Assembly: GCF_000011305.1 (NCBI RefSeq)
Contig: NC_004369.1
Span: 2,542,001-2,606,000, forward strand
DNA from: Corynebacterium efficiens YS-314
GTDB taxonomy: Bacteria > Actinomycetota > Actinomycetes > Mycobacteriales > Mycobacteriaceae
DNA length: 64,000 nt
Reading direction: 5' to 3'
Shown here: piece after piece, positions 50,875-64,000 of the stretch
Numbering within the stretch: position 1 is the stretch's first letter
How the letters are laid out: every line of letters starts with the position of its first letter
The notes under the pieces: generated by a model
What the model was told of the DNA's origin: nothing
What the model saw: only the letters and a program-made list of their open reading frames with translations
Database searches by the model: none
Program-made: the position numbers and the translations under genes

Positions 50875-50892
50875 CACGGGTATTTACCCGTG
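50875..50892. repeat. 18-base perfect palindrome (candidate operator)
   Basis: CACGGGTA-TT-TACCCGTG. It lies about 165 bases before both ilvD and the ABC ATPase, and could serve as an operator for either. Confidence 0.5.
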
Positions 50893-51000
50893 CCTTTCCC
50901 TCATGGACCAGTTCACAGGTAAAACCATGGAATTTGCTGTGCGCACCATGGAAAACAGGGGCCAATCCGGGGTTGGGGCACCACTGATAGGAAGGCACCG

Positions 51001-51029
51001 GTGTCAGGTATCACATTCCGAACTAGGGT
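51001..51029 (+). promoter_or_regulatory. Candidate ilvD promoter
   Basis: GTGTCA, 17 bases, TAGGGT, with the -10 ending six bases before the ilvD ATG, so a leaderless or very short leader is likely. Confidence 0.5.
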
Positions 51030-51035
51030 GGGGGC

Positions 51036-52739
51036 ATGACCAACGATCATGACATCGATATCAAGCCACGTTCACGCGATGTGACCGACGGCCTGGAACG
51101 CACCGCCGCCCGGGGCATGCTCCGGGCAGTCGGCATGGGCGACGACGACTGGGAGAAACCCCAGATCGGTGTGGCCAGCTCCTGGAATGAAATCACCCCC
51201 TGTAATCTCACGCTGAAGAAGCTTGCTGGATTTGCCAAGGAGGGTGTCCACGAGGCGGGGGGTTACCCCCTGGAGTTCGGGACCATCTCCGTCTCCGACG
51301 GTATCTCCATGGGCCACGAGGGCATGCACTATTCCCTGGTATCCCGCGAGGTCATCACCGACTCCGTGGAAACCGTCATGAGTGCCGAGCGACTGGACGG
51401 TTCTGTTCTACTCGCCGGCTGTGACAAATCCATTCCCGGCATGCTCATGGCCGCCGCCCGGTTGAATCTGTCCTCGGTGTTCCTCTACAACGGATCCACC
51501 ATGCCGGGCACCGCGAAGATGTCCGACGGTACGGAGCGGGAGGTCACCCTCATCGATGCCTTCGAGGCCGTCGGAGCCTGTCGTGCGGGAACCATGAGCC
51601 GGGAGGACGTGGATGCCATTGAACGCTCCGTGTGCCCCGGGGAGGGTGCCTGTGGCGGCATGTACACAGCCAACACCATGGCCTCGGCTGCTGAGGCCAT
51701 GGGCATGTCCCTGCCCGGTTCCGCCGCTCCCCCGGCGATCCACCAGGACCGCACCCTCTATGCCCGCCGTTCCGGCGAGGCGGTGGTGGAACTGCTGCGC
51801 AGGGGAATCCGTGCCCGTGACATCATCACACGGGAATCACTGCTCAATGCCGTCGCCGTGGTCATGGCGCTGGGTGGCTCCACCAACGCGGTTCTGCACC
51901 TCATGGCCATCGCCCACGAGGCCGAGGTGGATCTCACCTTGGAGGACTTCAACGCCGTCGGCGACAAGGTCCCCCACCTTGGTGACCTCAAACCCTTCGG
52001 CCGGTATGTGATGAACGACGTATTCAAGATCGGCGGCATCCCCGTGGTGATGAAAGCGCTTCTCGACGCCGGCCTCATCAACGGCGACTGCCTCACCATC
52101 ACCGGCCGGACCGTTGCGGAGAACCTCCAGGGCATCAACCCACCGGATCCCGACGGCCAGATCCTACGGGCCATTGACAACCCGATCCACAAGACCGGTG
52201 GGCTGACCATCCTGCACGGTTCCCTCGCACCGGGTGGTGCCGTGGTCAAAACCGCTGGTTTCGACACCGAACGCTTCGAGGGCACCGCCCGTGTCTTCAA
52301 CCAGGAAGCACCCGCCATGGATGCGGTGCTCAACGGTGAACTGAAGGCTGGCGACGTGGTGATCATCCGCTACGAGGGACCGAAGGGCGGCCCCGGCATG
52401 CGCGAGATGCTCGCCATCACCGGTGCCATCAAGGGTGCCGGCATCGGCAAGGAGGTGCTGCTCATCACCGACGGTCGTTTCTCCGGTGGGTCCACCGGCC
52501 TGTGCATCGGGCATGTGGCCCCCGAGGCCGTCGACGGCGGACCTATCGCCCTCGTTGAAGACGGCGATCCCATCCTGGTCGACATCAGCCAACGACGTAT
52601 CGATCTCCTGGTAGACGAATCCATTCTGGAGGAGCGCAGGAAAACCCTGCAGCATCCGGAGAATCCACGTCTCCACGGCGTGCTGGGGAAGTACGCCAAG
52701 CTGGTGCAGTCAGCCTCAATGGGCGCGGTCTGCTTCTAG
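51036..52739 (+). CDS. ilvD: Dihydroxy-acid dehydratase, short type
   Basis: 567-residue enzyme of the IlvD/Edd family, the third step of branched-chain amino acid synthesis. Iron-sulfur cysteines appear in [19 protein letters not shown] and [35 protein letters not shown] near the end is conserved. It looks shorter than the 613-residue ilvD I recall for C. glutamicum, and more like the 560-575-residue form. A sugar-acid dehydratase role (Edd-type) cannot be fully excluded, but the length and motifs favour IlvD. ATG 51036 is the start. It lies next to the rrn operon, away from ilvBNC. Confidence 0.88.
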   Translation: MTNDHDIDIKPRSRDVTDGLERTAARGMLRAVGMGDDDWEKPQIGVASSWNEITPCNLTLKKLAGFAKEGVHEAGGYPLEFGTISVSDGISMGHEGMHYSLVSREVITDSVETVMSAERLDGSVLLAGCDKSIPGMLMAAARLNLSSVFLYNGSTMPGTAKMSDGTEREVTLIDAFEAVGACRAGTMSREDVDAIERSVCPGEGACGGMYTANTMASAAEAMGMSLPGSAAPPAIHQDRTLYARRSGEAVVELLRRGIRARDIITRESLLNAVAVVMALGGSTNAVLHLMAIAHEAEVDLTLEDFNAVGDKVPHLGDLKPFGRYVMNDVFKIGGIPVVMKALLDAGLINGDCLTITGRTVAENLQGINPPDPDGQILRAIDNPIHKTGGLTILHGSLAPGGAVVKTAGFDTERFEGTARVFNQEAPAMDAVLNGELKAGDVVIIRYEGPKGGPGMREMLAITGAIKGAGIGKEVLLITDGRFSGGSTGLCIGHVAPEAVDGGPIALVEDGDPILVDISQRRIDLLVDESILEERRKTLQHPENPRLHGVLGKYAKLVQSASMGAVCF

Positions 52740-52751
52740 AACGTCAAAAAA

Positions 52752-52797
52752 GGGGGGTGTGGGATGGGTACCGTGAAGGTACCATCCCACACCCCCC
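52752..52797. terminator. Terminator after ilvD
   Basis: Arms GGGGGGTGTGGGATGGGTACC and GGTACCATCCCACACCCCCC, about 20 bp, loop GTGAA. Preceded by AAAAAA, so it can act in both directions. Confidence 0.95.
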
Positions 52798-52822
52798 TGA
52801 CTGCATAGTGGACGTGCAAAAG

Positions 52823-52866
52823 CAGGGGGTGGGGCCCGCACCACACGGCACGAACCCCACCCCCTG
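52823..52866 (-). terminator. Terminator of rrn operon
   Basis: CAGGGGGTGGGG / CCCCACCCCCTG 12-bp perfect arms with a 20-base loop, just past the 5S gene. Confidence 0.88.
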
Positions 52867-52883
52867 ATCAATCATTAAGTTGT

Positions 52884-53003
52884 TGGTCGGCGGTCACCTA
52901 CTCTCCCACACCCTCCCGAGTGCAGTACCATCAGCGTAACCAGGCTTAGCTTCCGGGTTCGGAATGGGACCGGGCGTTTCCCTGCTACTATCACCACCGA
53001 CAC
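52884..53003 (-). rRNA. rrf: 5S ribosomal RNA
   Basis: About 120 bases on the minus strand. The rRNA reads CGGTGGTGATAGTAGC, then CCCATTCCGAACCCGGAAG, and ends in GGTGACCGCCGACC, all typical of 5S. Ends are estimated by eye. Confidence 0.93.
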
Positions 53004-53053
53004 ACCTATCACGGTGCACCAACCCAACCATGTTGGGCGTGTTGTGCCAGACA

Positions 53054-53069
53054 CTGCATAGTGGACGCG
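53054..53069. repeat. 23S processing stem, 3' arm
   Basis: CTGCATAGTGGACGCG in the 23S-5S spacer is the reverse complement (15 of 16) of the ITS sequence at 56288-56303. The two arms flank the 23S gene and would pair in the precursor RNA, the classic RNase III stem. A third, direct copy (CTGCATAGTGGACGTG) follows the 5S gene at 52801. Confidence 0.75.
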
Positions 53070-53130
53070 AACAACGTGTTCAAATTGTGTGTTACATAAG
53101 CGCTTTAACATACCCCAACACCATTAGTGG

Positions 53131-58100
<4,970 letters not shown>

Positions 58101-58434
58101 GACGACACACAATGTGTGTGTCAGGGCGTGAAAAGCCCGATAACCCAGCCAAACAAACAACCACCACAACCGACAAGGTTCATGGTGGTCTGGCTTGTTC
58201 AACCAAAAATAATGGTTAAAAAGTTAAAACAAAACCCGGTTCCCGCCTGTCCCGACGGGGAAAAGCACCATGGGAACCGGTGTGTCGTAAAAAAAATATA
58301 ACCATGCACACAATCAACCAGACACCCCGATGGGGCCTGGTCCATTATTTACAGTGGTAGGAGGTAATGCTCCCCCACCACCCGGCATGACCACCCCACC
58401 ACGTATGGCGGGGTACGACAAACATAAAATAAAT

Positions 58435-58460
58435 GGCACACTATTGAGTTCTCAAACAAC
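58435..58460 (-). promoter_or_regulatory. rRNA antitermination box
   Basis: The minus strand reads GTTGTTTGAGAACTCAATAG then TGTGCC, the widespread actinobacterial rrn leader element. A related copy lies in the ITS. Confidence 0.75.
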
Positions 58461-58522
58461 ATTCGCACACCCCGAACCCGCAACCGTTGTATGGTGGTTG
58501 GTGCTCGTTGGCAGCTTGATCA

Positions 58523-58551
58523 ACGTTACTCACCGTGATCATCGAAGTCAA
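58523..58551 (-). promoter_or_regulatory. rrn promoter P2
   Basis: Minus strand TTGACT, 17-base spacer, TAACGT. Confidence 0.7.
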
Positions 58552-58667
58552 AACGCTGTTTCTCAGTCGATGTGGTGGTGTTCGTTGGGGTCAGCACCTG
58601 TTGTCCTACCGCCGCACACTCCAGTGCTTCACTGGGCGGGGCGTTGTCGGTCGCGCTGACTGGTATT

Positions 58668-58696
58668 AATCTACACAGCCCACCGGTAACCCACAA
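58668..58696 (-). promoter_or_regulatory. rrn promoter P1
   Basis: Minus strand TTGTGG, 17-base spacer, TAGATT, immediately downstream of murA. Confidence 0.65.
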
Positions 58697-58740
58697 ACCC
58701 CCAGCTCACACCACCAAACAGACCAACCACCCCGCAGGTT

Positions 58741-59997
58741 CTAGGCCACTACCCGCTGGATATCAGCCCCCAGCGCCTGCAGGTTCTCCACGAAGTTCGG
58801 GTAACCGCGGTCAATGTGGAAGACATCGCGGACCTCGGTGGTGCCTTCAGCGCAGAGCGCTGCGATAACCAGCCCTGCGCCGGCACGGATATCCGAGGAC
58901 CAGACGGTGGTTGAGGACAGTTCCTCTATTCCCCGGATGACCACATGGTGGCCGTCAACGGAGGTGTCTGCGCCGAGACGCTGCATCTCGTCGACAAAGC
59001 GGAAGCGCGATTCGAAGACATTCTCGGTCACTACGGCAACCCCATCGGCGATGGCGTTGAGACCGATGGCCATCGGCTGGAGATCCGTGGGGAAACCGGG
59101 GAACGGAAGGGTCTGGTAATCGGTGGATTTGGGACGTTTGTTCATCACCACACGAAAACCGTTTTCGAAGGTATCCACCTGCGCACCGGCAAGCTTGAGC
59201 TTCTCGAGGGGCAAATGGAGGTAGCGGGGTGCGATCCCACCGACGGTGACATCTCCCCGGGTCATGGCGGCAGCGAACGCCCATGTTCCTGCCACGATGC
59301 GGTCACCGATAACCTCATGCGAGGTGGGGTGGAGCTTCTCCACCCCATTGATCGTGATCTTGGGGGAACCCTCACCTTCGATATCCGCACCCATGGAACG
59401 CAGCATGCGGCAGAGATCGACGATCTCCGGTTCGCGGGCTGCGTTATCCAGGGTAGTCTGCCCCTCCGCCATGACCGAGGCCATGAGGATGTTCTCGGTG
59501 GCACCCACCGAGGGGAAGTCCAGGGAGATTTCAGCACCGACGAGCTTGTCGGCCTCAGCGACTACGGCACCATGCTGGGTTCGTGTGGTGGCGCCGAGCT
59601 GCTCGAGGCCACTCTGGTGCATATCCAGGGGGCGCGATCCGATGGCATCACCGCCGGGAAGGGACACGACCGCCCTGCCACAGCGGGCGGTCAGTGGCCC
59701 CAGGACACACACCGAGGCGCGAAACTGCGTGACGGCCGGGAAATCGGCATCGGATTTCAATTCGGCCGGGGTGTGGATGGTGACAGTGTGCCCGTCAATC
59801 TCCACCTCACAACCGAGACCTACCAGGACATCCCGCATGAGAGGGACATCAAGGATTTCAGGACAGTTGGTCAGGGTTGTGGTGCCCTCCGCCAGCAAGG
59901 CGGCCGCCATGAGCTTGAGCACGCTGTTCTTCGCGCCGTCGACACGCACGGATCCCTGGAGCCTTGCTCCACCTTTGACTAGAAACTTGTCTTTCAC
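58741..59997 (-). CDS. murA: UDP-GlcNAc enolpyruvyl transferase
   Basis: 418-residue first committed enzyme of peptidoglycan synthesis. [21 protein letters not shown] is the start; [15 protein letters not shown] carries the active-site loop. The usual Cys in this loop (E. coli Cys115, LPGGCTIGARP) is Asp117 here, as in Mycobacterium tuberculosis MurA, and such enzymes are fosfomycin-insensitive. GTG 59997 gives 418 residues; GTG 60006 adds three. It is upstream of and co-directional with rrn. Confidence 0.96.
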   Translation of the reverse strand: MKDKFLVKGGARLQGSVRVDGAKNSVLKLMAAALLAEGTTTLTNCPEILDVPLMRDVLVGLGCEVEIDGHTVTIHTPAELKSDADFPAVTQFRASVCVLGPLTARCGRAVVSLPGGDAIGSRPLDMHQSGLEQLGATTRTQHGAVVAEADKLVGAEISLDFPSVGATENILMASVMAEGQTTLDNAAREPEIVDLCRMLRSMGADIEGEGSPKITINGVEKLHPTSHEVIGDRIVAGTWAFAAAMTRGDVTVGGIAPRYLHLPLEKLKLAGAQVDTFENGFRVVMNKRPKSTDYQTLPFPGFPTDLQPMAIGLNAIADGVAVVTENVFESRFRFVDEMQRLGADTSVDGHHVVIRGIEELSSTTVWSSDIRAGAGLVIAALCAEGTTEVRDVFHIDRGYPNFVENLQALGADIQRVVA

Positions 59998-60068
59998 CCC
60001 ACCCACCCTATCCGCCCCCGTCGCCGGAATGGTGCACGGCGGGGCCGATGACAGCTACCGTTTGAACC

Positions 60069-60641
60069 ATGGCTATTCACCTAACCAAGATCTATACCCG
60101 CACCGGCGATGACGGCACGACCGGATTGTCTAATTTCAGCCGTGTCCCCAAGGACGACCCGCGTCTCATCGCCTATGCCGATACCGATGAGGCGAACTGC
60201 GCCATCGGCGAGGTGCTCGCCCTGGGCAACCCCGACGAGGCGATGGTGACCTTGCTGCGTCGGGTGCAGAATGAGCTTTTCGACGTCGGCGCCGACCTCG
60301 CCAACCCCATCGAGGAAAACCCGAAGTACCCGCCGCTGCGGGTTCTGCCCGAGTACGTCGACAGGCTCGAGGCGGATTGCGACAAGTGGAACGAGGGTCT
60401 CCCCAACCTTGATTCCTTCATCCTGCCCGGAGGCACCCCAGCCGCGGCTCTGTTGCACACCGCGCGAGTGGTCACCCGCAGGGCGGAGCGCTCGGCATGG
60501 GTGGCGATACGAGAACACCCGGACACCACATCCGTCCTGCCGGCGAAATACCTGAACAGGTTGAGTGATCTACTGTTCATTCTCTCGCGGGTGGCCAACA
60601 AGGGCGATGACGTGAAGTGGGTTCCGGGTGGAAAACGCTAA
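60069..60641 (+). CDS. PduO-type cob(I)alamin adenosyltransferase
   Basis: 190-residue ATP:corrinoid adenosyltransferase making adenosylcobalamin. KIYTRTGDDGTTGLSNFSRV at the N-terminus binds ATP; RVQNELFDVGADLANP and SFILPGGTPAAALLHTARVVTRRAERS are PduO signatures. ATG 60069 is divergent from murA by 71 bases. It would serve methylmalonyl-CoA mutase, not the class Ib RNR. Confidence 0.94.
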   Translation: MAIHLTKIYTRTGDDGTTGLSNFSRVPKDDPRLIAYADTDEANCAIGEVLALGNPDEAMVTLLRRVQNELFDVGADLANPIEENPKYPPLRVLPEYVDRLEADCDKWNEGLPNLDSFILPGGTPAAALLHTARVVTRRAERSAWVAIREHPDTTSVLPAKYLNRLSDLLFILSRVANKGDDVKWVPGGKR

Positions 60642-60665
60642 CTGTTTCTCAGCAGGCGGAACAGA

Positions 60666-61511
60666 TCAGGGCAGCGCCCCGATGCGGCGTGCTGCGTTGA
60701 CTGCTTCATAACGGGTGTGGGCGCCAAGCTTGCGCATGACCGAACGCAGGTAGCTCTTCACGGTCTCCGCGCCGATACCCATCTCCTCTGCGGCCTCAAC
60801 ATTGGTGTGGCCCAGCGCCACACAGGCAAGCACATCGAGCTCACGCGCTGACAGTTTGGTCGTCTGCTTGACGCGGACCGGGGTGACCATCTGATCGCAG
60901 AGTTCCTCGAGCTCACGGCGCAGTTCCTCATCCGCCACCCGGTTAGCCAGCATGCGTAACTTGGAATGGGTGGATCGGACCTGCTCCCATTCCGCACCAT
61001 TCATGACGCGGTTCGGCTTGAGCGCCCCACGACCATCCGGTGCCCCGCTGCGACGCAGAGCGGAGTTGATCGCCAGGTCCTGCTCCAGGGTACGGGCGGT
61101 CATGGTGACTTCCTCGATGACGGTGTCTCCGAGACGAACTGCCGAATGAACACCGACGTAGAGAACGCCACGGATCTCCCGGTGAACAATCACGGGAACC
61201 GCAACGATAGAGTGCAGCCCCTCATCCTGAATCGCAGAATCCTTCTCATGCGAGATCACATTGGCGCGGGTGTAGTCACTCACACCGACCGGACGACGGG
61301 TTGCCACGACCCTGCCACCGACACCCACACCGGGTTCGATGATCAGATTCTGCAGTGCCGGTGTACGGAGACCAACCCACTGGGTGATCTGAAGGCGGTT
61401 GTCCGGAAGGACGGTCGCGTACATCGTCACGGGAATGCCGGTGGCGGTCTTCAGCGATGCCAGCGCCGAGCGAATGGCATCCTCATCATCTTTGATCCGC
61501 TGGGTATCCAC
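60666..61511 (-). CDS. ramA: LuxR-type global carbon regulator
   Basis: 281 residues: N-terminal GAF-like domain (about 15-150) and a C-terminal LuxR helix-turn-helix (LSARELDVLACVALGHTNVEAAEEMGIGAETVKSYL). This matches C. glutamicum RamA, activator of acetate, TCA and other carbon genes, with the same length and context (cobalamin adenosyltransferase and cysK neighbours). GTG 61511 has GGAGGAAG eight bases before. A likely autoregulatory site is at 61594-61618. Confidence 0.92.
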   Translation of the reverse strand: MDTQRIKDDEDAIRSALASLKTATGIPVTMYATVLPDNRLQITQWVGLRTPALQNLIIEPGVGVGGRVVATRRPVGVSDYTRANVISHEKDSAIQDEGLHSIVAVPVIVHREIRGVLYVGVHSAVRLGDTVIEEVTMTARTLEQDLAINSALRRSGAPDGRGALKPNRVMNGAEWEQVRSTHSKLRMLANRVADEELRRELEELCDQMVTPVRVKQTTKLSARELDVLACVALGHTNVEAAEEMGIGAETVKSYLRSVMRKLGAHTRYEAVNAARRIGALP

Positions 61512-61593
61512 CTTGTAGTCTTCCTCCTGCTTTACACCCGTGCTGGTACACCCGAAGGGGCTCAGACGAGTAAGAAATATCCGTCAGATGTAC

Positions 61594-61618
61594 AGTATAA
61601 CTCCCCTTTGGGGGTAGT
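61594..61618 (-). promoter_or_regulatory. ramA promoter -10 with RamA-type site
   Basis: The minus-strand TATACT (61594-61599) is a strong -10. Just upstream is TCCCCTTTGGGGGT, matching the C-tract/G-tract RamA site pattern. Its place between -35 and -10 fits the known negative autoregulation of ramA. Confidence 0.65.
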
Positions 61619-62023
61619 CATAGTTCCCTCCACCGCCGGACTATGTTGACTATTTGCAGGAATTCTTTTGACTTTGGGGGTATGAGAAAAAGTTCCCCAC
61701 CCCCTCAACCCTACCCCCTCACCGCAACTTCCACCCCCGCTGCCCGCTTACATGCAGTTCACACTGCATTTTCCACCTTTTCCCACCTTTCGAAGGGCGA
61801 TTACTGCCCACCCACACCCAATCACCCCCGAGTTAGGCTGAAAAGTCCAAAAGATCCCACCATTCAAGTGGTGCAGAACACGTTTTTGCGGGGGCCTATC
61901 TGATGATTTTGTCAGGAAATGCCCATCACACCCCGGCCCCACCACCCGCCCGGACGGCACTCAAATTAAATTCACCTTCCCGAAAACTCCTTAACCTGCC
62001 CAAACCTAACAGTCTAGAAAAAG
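61619..62023. other. Intergenic region ramA / cysK
   Basis: About 400 bases without a supported gene. Another G/C-tract region (CTTTGGGGGTATG, TTCCCCACCCCCT) lies at 61673-61708 and could be a second RamA site. The remainder is C-rich and otherwise featureless. Confidence 0.4.
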
Positions 62024-62039
62024 TAGACCGATCCGTCTG
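62024..62039. promoter_or_regulatory. McbR-type operator of cysK
   Basis: TAGAC-CGATCC-GTCTG matches the McbR motif TAGAC-N6-GTCTA at nine of ten positions. It overlaps the -35 region of a promoter whose -10 is TAGACT (62061-62066). McbR represses sulfur assimilation genes, including cysK, in C. glutamicum. Confidence 0.78.
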
Positions 62040-62171
62040 TTTAGTCGATGCTCTTTGGTGTAGACTCGCTACCTATAGGGCGCGGGACACCCGATCATCC
62101 GCACACGGGTATCCCGATCGTCCGGTGAACTTTCCATTGAAAGAACTGTTTAGTTAAGGAGCACCCCCTTC

Positions 62172-63107
62172 ATGGGCAACGTGTACAACAACATCACTGA
62201 GACCATCGGCCGCACCCCCCTGGTCAAACTCAACCGCCTCACCGAGGGCCTGGACGCCACCGTCCTGGTGAAGCTCGAGTCCTTCAACCCCGCGAACTCC
62301 GTCAAGGACCGCATCGGTCTAGCCATCATCGACGCCGCTGAGGCCTCCGGTGAACTGAAGCCGGGTGGCACCATCGTCGAGGCAACCTCCGGCAACACCG
62401 GTATCGCCCTGGCCATGGTCGGCGCAGCCCGCGGTTACAAGGTTGTCCTGACCATGCCGGAGACCATGTCCACCGAGCGTCGCGTCCTGCTGCGCGCCTA
62501 CGGCGCGGAAATCGTCCTCACCCCGGGTGCAGCCGGTATGCAGGGCGCCAAGGACAAGGCCGATGAGATCGTCGCCGAGCGCGAGAACGCCATCCTGGCC
62601 CGCCAGTTCGAGAACCCCGCCAACCCGGAGATCCACCGCGAGACCACCGCCAAGGAGCTCATGGAGGACACCGACGGTAACTTCGACATCTTCGTCGCAG
62701 GTTTCGGCACCGGCGGCACCATCACCGGTGTCGGTGGCGTGCTCAAGGAGCACAACCCGGAGGCCCAGGTCTACGCAGTTGAGCCTGAGGCATCCCCGCT
62801 GCTGACCTCTGGCAAGGCCGGCCCGCACAAGATCCAGGGCATCGGCGCCAACTTCATCCCGGAAAACCTCGACCGTAAGATCCTCGATGATGTCATCACC
62901 ATCTCCAACGAGGATGCCGTCACCTGGTCCCGCAAGCTGGCCACCGAGGAGGGCATCCTGGGTGGTATCTCCACCGGTGCCAACATCAAGGCCGCTCTGG
63001 ACCTGGCTGCCAAGCCGGAGAACGCCGGCAAGACCATCGTCACCACCGTCTGTGACTTCGGTGAGCGCTACGTCTCCACCGTCCTCTACGAGGACATCCG
63101 CGACTAA
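62172..63107 (+). CDS. cysK: O-acetylserine sulfhydrylase
   Basis: 311-residue PLP enzyme making cysteine from O-acetylserine and sulfide. Lys45 in [11 protein letters not shown] carries [14 protein letters not shown] holds the substrate loop, GTGGTITG the phosphate-binding loop and [12 protein letters not shown] the C-terminal PLP contact. ATG 62172 follows AAGGAG. cysE lies 149 bases downstream, after a terminator, so the two have separate promoters. Confidence 0.97.
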   Translation: MGNVYNNITETIGRTPLVKLNRLTEGLDATVLVKLESFNPANSVKDRIGLAIIDAAEASGELKPGGTIVEATSGNTGIALAMVGAARGYKVVLTMPETMSTERRVLLRAYGAEIVLTPGAAGMQGAKDKADEIVAERENAILARQFENPANPEIHRETTAKELMEDTDGNFDIFVAGFGTGGTITGVGGVLKEHNPEAQVYAVEPEASPLLTSGKAGPHKIQGIGANFIPENLDRKILDDVITISNEDAVTWSRKLATEEGILGGISTGANIKAALDLAAKPENAGKTIVTTVCDFGERYVSTVLYEDIRD

Positions 63108-63125
63108 TCAGCCGCCGATCACCAT

Positions 63126-63161
63126 CCGCCCCTTCCCCGTGCCAGTTCGGGGAAGGGGCGG
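63126..63161 (+). terminator. Terminator after cysK
   Basis: CCGCCCCTTCCCCG / CGGGGAAGGGGCGG 14-bp stem, eight-base loop, then TTGTCATT. Confidence 0.92.
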
Positions 63162-63256
63162 TTGTCATTCGACTGTGTCCAATCCGGATCAGCCCCCTGA
63201 ATTAATCCAGGTGGGATTCTCTGAAGGCCCAACTGCTCGCTGTTAGACTTGCCTGC

Positions 63257-63823
63257 ATGCTTTTAGTTGTGAAGATGATCCGCGAAGACCTCGCCAACGC
63301 CCGCGACCATGACCCTGCGGCGCGAGGGGACCTTGAAAACGCCATCGTCTACTCCGGTCTTCACGCAATCTGGGCCCACCGCATCGCACATGCCTGGTGG
63401 AAGGCGGGTTTCCGTGGCCCCGCACGTATCCTGTCGCAGCTGAACCGTTTCTTCACCGGCATCGAGATCCACCCGGGCGCCACCATCGGTCGACGTTTCT
63501 TCATCGACCACGGCATGGGGGTGGTCATCGGCGAGACCGCCGAGATCGGTGATGGCGTGATGCTCTACCACGGTGTCACCCTCGGCGGCCAGGTCCTCAC
63601 CCAGACCAAGCGCCACCCCACCATCGAGGACAATGTCACCATCGGTGCGGGTGCGAAGGTGCTCGGCCCCATCACGGTCGGTGCGGGTTCCGCCATCGGT
63701 TCCAACGCCGTTGTGACCAAGGATGTCCCCGCCAACCACATCGCGGTGGGTATCCCTGCCAAGGCCCGCCCGCGTGGCAAGGATGAGACCATCAAGTTGG
63801 TCGACCCGGACTACTACATCTAG
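63257..63823 (+). CDS. cysE: Serine acetyltransferase
   Basis: 188-residue left-handed beta-helix acetyltransferase producing O-acetylserine. [18 protein letters not shown] leads to the hexapeptide repeats ([21 protein letters not shown]) with the catalytic His in that run and [17 protein letters not shown] as the loop. ATG 63257 has TAGACT seven bases upstream, suggesting a leaderless message; ATG 63275 (MIRED) is in frame too. It supplies cysK. Confidence 0.95.
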   Translation: MLLVVKMIREDLANARDHDPAARGDLENAIVYSGLHAIWAHRIAHAWWKAGFRGPARILSQLNRFFTGIEIHPGATIGRRFFIDHGMGVVIGETAEIGDGVMLYHGVTLGGQVLTQTKRHPTIEDNVTIGAGAKVLGPITVGAGSAIGSNAVVTKDVPANHIAVGIPAKARPRGKDETIKLVDPDYYI

Positions 63824-63836
63824 CAGAATCCACTCA

Positions 63837-63867
63837 TGGCCCGGTTCCCGACAGGGGAACCGGGCCA
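63837..63867. terminator. Terminator between cysE and GNAT gene
   Basis: TGGCCCGGTTCCC / GGGAACCGGGCCA 13-bp stem between convergent genes. Confidence 0.9.
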
Positions 63868-63885
63868 CATTCATCTGGGGGTTGC

Positions 63886-64000
63886 CTACTTCTTCAGCTC
63901 CTCATACTCCGGGTTCTTCTTGATGAACCCGGCGACCGCCCAGCAGGAGTCGTGGATGCGGATGCCATTGTCCCGGGCATCATCGAGGGCATATCTGATC
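63886..64000 (-). CDS. GNAT-type acetyltransferase, partial
   Basis: The last 37 codons of a minus-strand gene cut by the window edge, ending in SCWAVAGFIKKNPEYEELKK. The RYALDDARDNGIRIHDSC...F segment matches the C-terminal end of the small YjdJ-like GNAT acetyltransferases, which have a His-x-x-Cys/Ser pattern here. The start and coenzyme-A-binding part are outside the window. Confidence 0.75.
   Translation of the reverse strand, partial: IRYALDDARDNGIRIHDSCWAVAGFIKKNPEYEELKK

Larger units (their letters stand above)
50711..51035. promoter_or_regulatory. Divergent intergenic region ABC / ilvD
   Basis: 325 bases without a gene, serving both directions. It contains an 18-base palindrome at 50875-50892, and just upstream of ilvD two ACCATGGAA repeats near 50924 and 50947. 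Confidence 0.5.
58101..58740 (-). promoter_or_regulatory. rrn leader and promoter region
   Basis: About 640 bases without a gene between murA and 16S. It holds at least two promoters (58668-58696 and 58523-58551) and an antitermination box at 58435. The murA stop lies 70 bases upstream of the first promoter, an arrangement also found in Mycobacterium rrnA. Confidence 0.85.

Overview
The window looks like a chromosomal segment from a high-GC member of the Corynebacterium glutamicum/C. efficiens group. The supporting features are a giant single-chain type I fatty acid synthase, a RamA-type LuxR regulator, GntR1, a class Ib ribonucleotide reductase split as nrdHIE and nrdF, and sites matching the GlxR, McbR, DtxR and NrdR consensus motifs. 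GC richness and C. glutamicum-like gene order, recalled rather than searched, point most strongly to C. efficiens. No phage, transposase, CRISPR array or plasmid function was seen. Almost all of the window is core genome.

Layout. 1-9.3 kb: fasA (minus strand, 3' end cut by the window edge) and a small unknown gene. 9.4-11.6 kb: a two-gene 3-hydroxybutyrate module (GntP-type permease and bdhA), each gene broken by one single-base frameshift. 12.2-14.2 kb: the secreted peptidase MepA, tRNA-Leu and two small membrane proteins. 14.2-28.6 kb: a block whose order matches the mycobacterial dinG-pncB-clpS-DUF2017-P1 peptidase-rhomboid-murI-cAMP phosphodiesterase-rph-rdgB neighbourhood, with a few extra genes inserted. 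28.6-31.7 kb: serB and ctaD. 32.4-41.0 kb: nrdF, ferritin, gntR1, nrdHIE, a cysteine-free L36 (rpmJ), nadE and a fructosamine kinase-like gene. 41.0-50.7 kb: small redox enzymes, two tandem tRNA-Ala genes, a DsbA-like membrane protein, pgm, a paired crcB fluoride channel and a MacB-type ABC exporter. 51.0-52.7 kb: a short-type dihydroxy-acid dehydratase. 52.9-58.7 kb: one complete rrn operon on the minus strand, directly downstream of murA. 60.1-64 kb: cobalamin adenosyltransferase, ramA, cysK, cysE and the end of a GNAT gene.

How the genes work together. Deoxynucleotide supply (nrdHIEF) carries two NrdR boxes and sits beside ferritin, which has a probable DtxR box; the class Ib enzyme needs a metal cofactor. 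Cysteine synthesis (cysE, cysK) has an McbR-type operator. Carbon control is represented by GntR1, RamA with a likely autoregulatory site, a probable cAMP phosphodiesterase, and a perfect GlxR (cAMP-CRP type) box upstream of ctaD. NAD synthesis is represented twice (pncB, nadE), and envelope building by fasA, murI, murA, mepA and a GT87-like mannosyltransferase.

The points most worth a second look are the doubly frameshifted 3-hydroxybutyrate operon, an Asp in place of the fosfomycin-target Cys in MurA, the zinc-ligand-free L36, the short-type ilvD next to the rrn operon, and a MITE-like inverted repeat between ctaD and nrdF. I found no convincing new multi-gene system.
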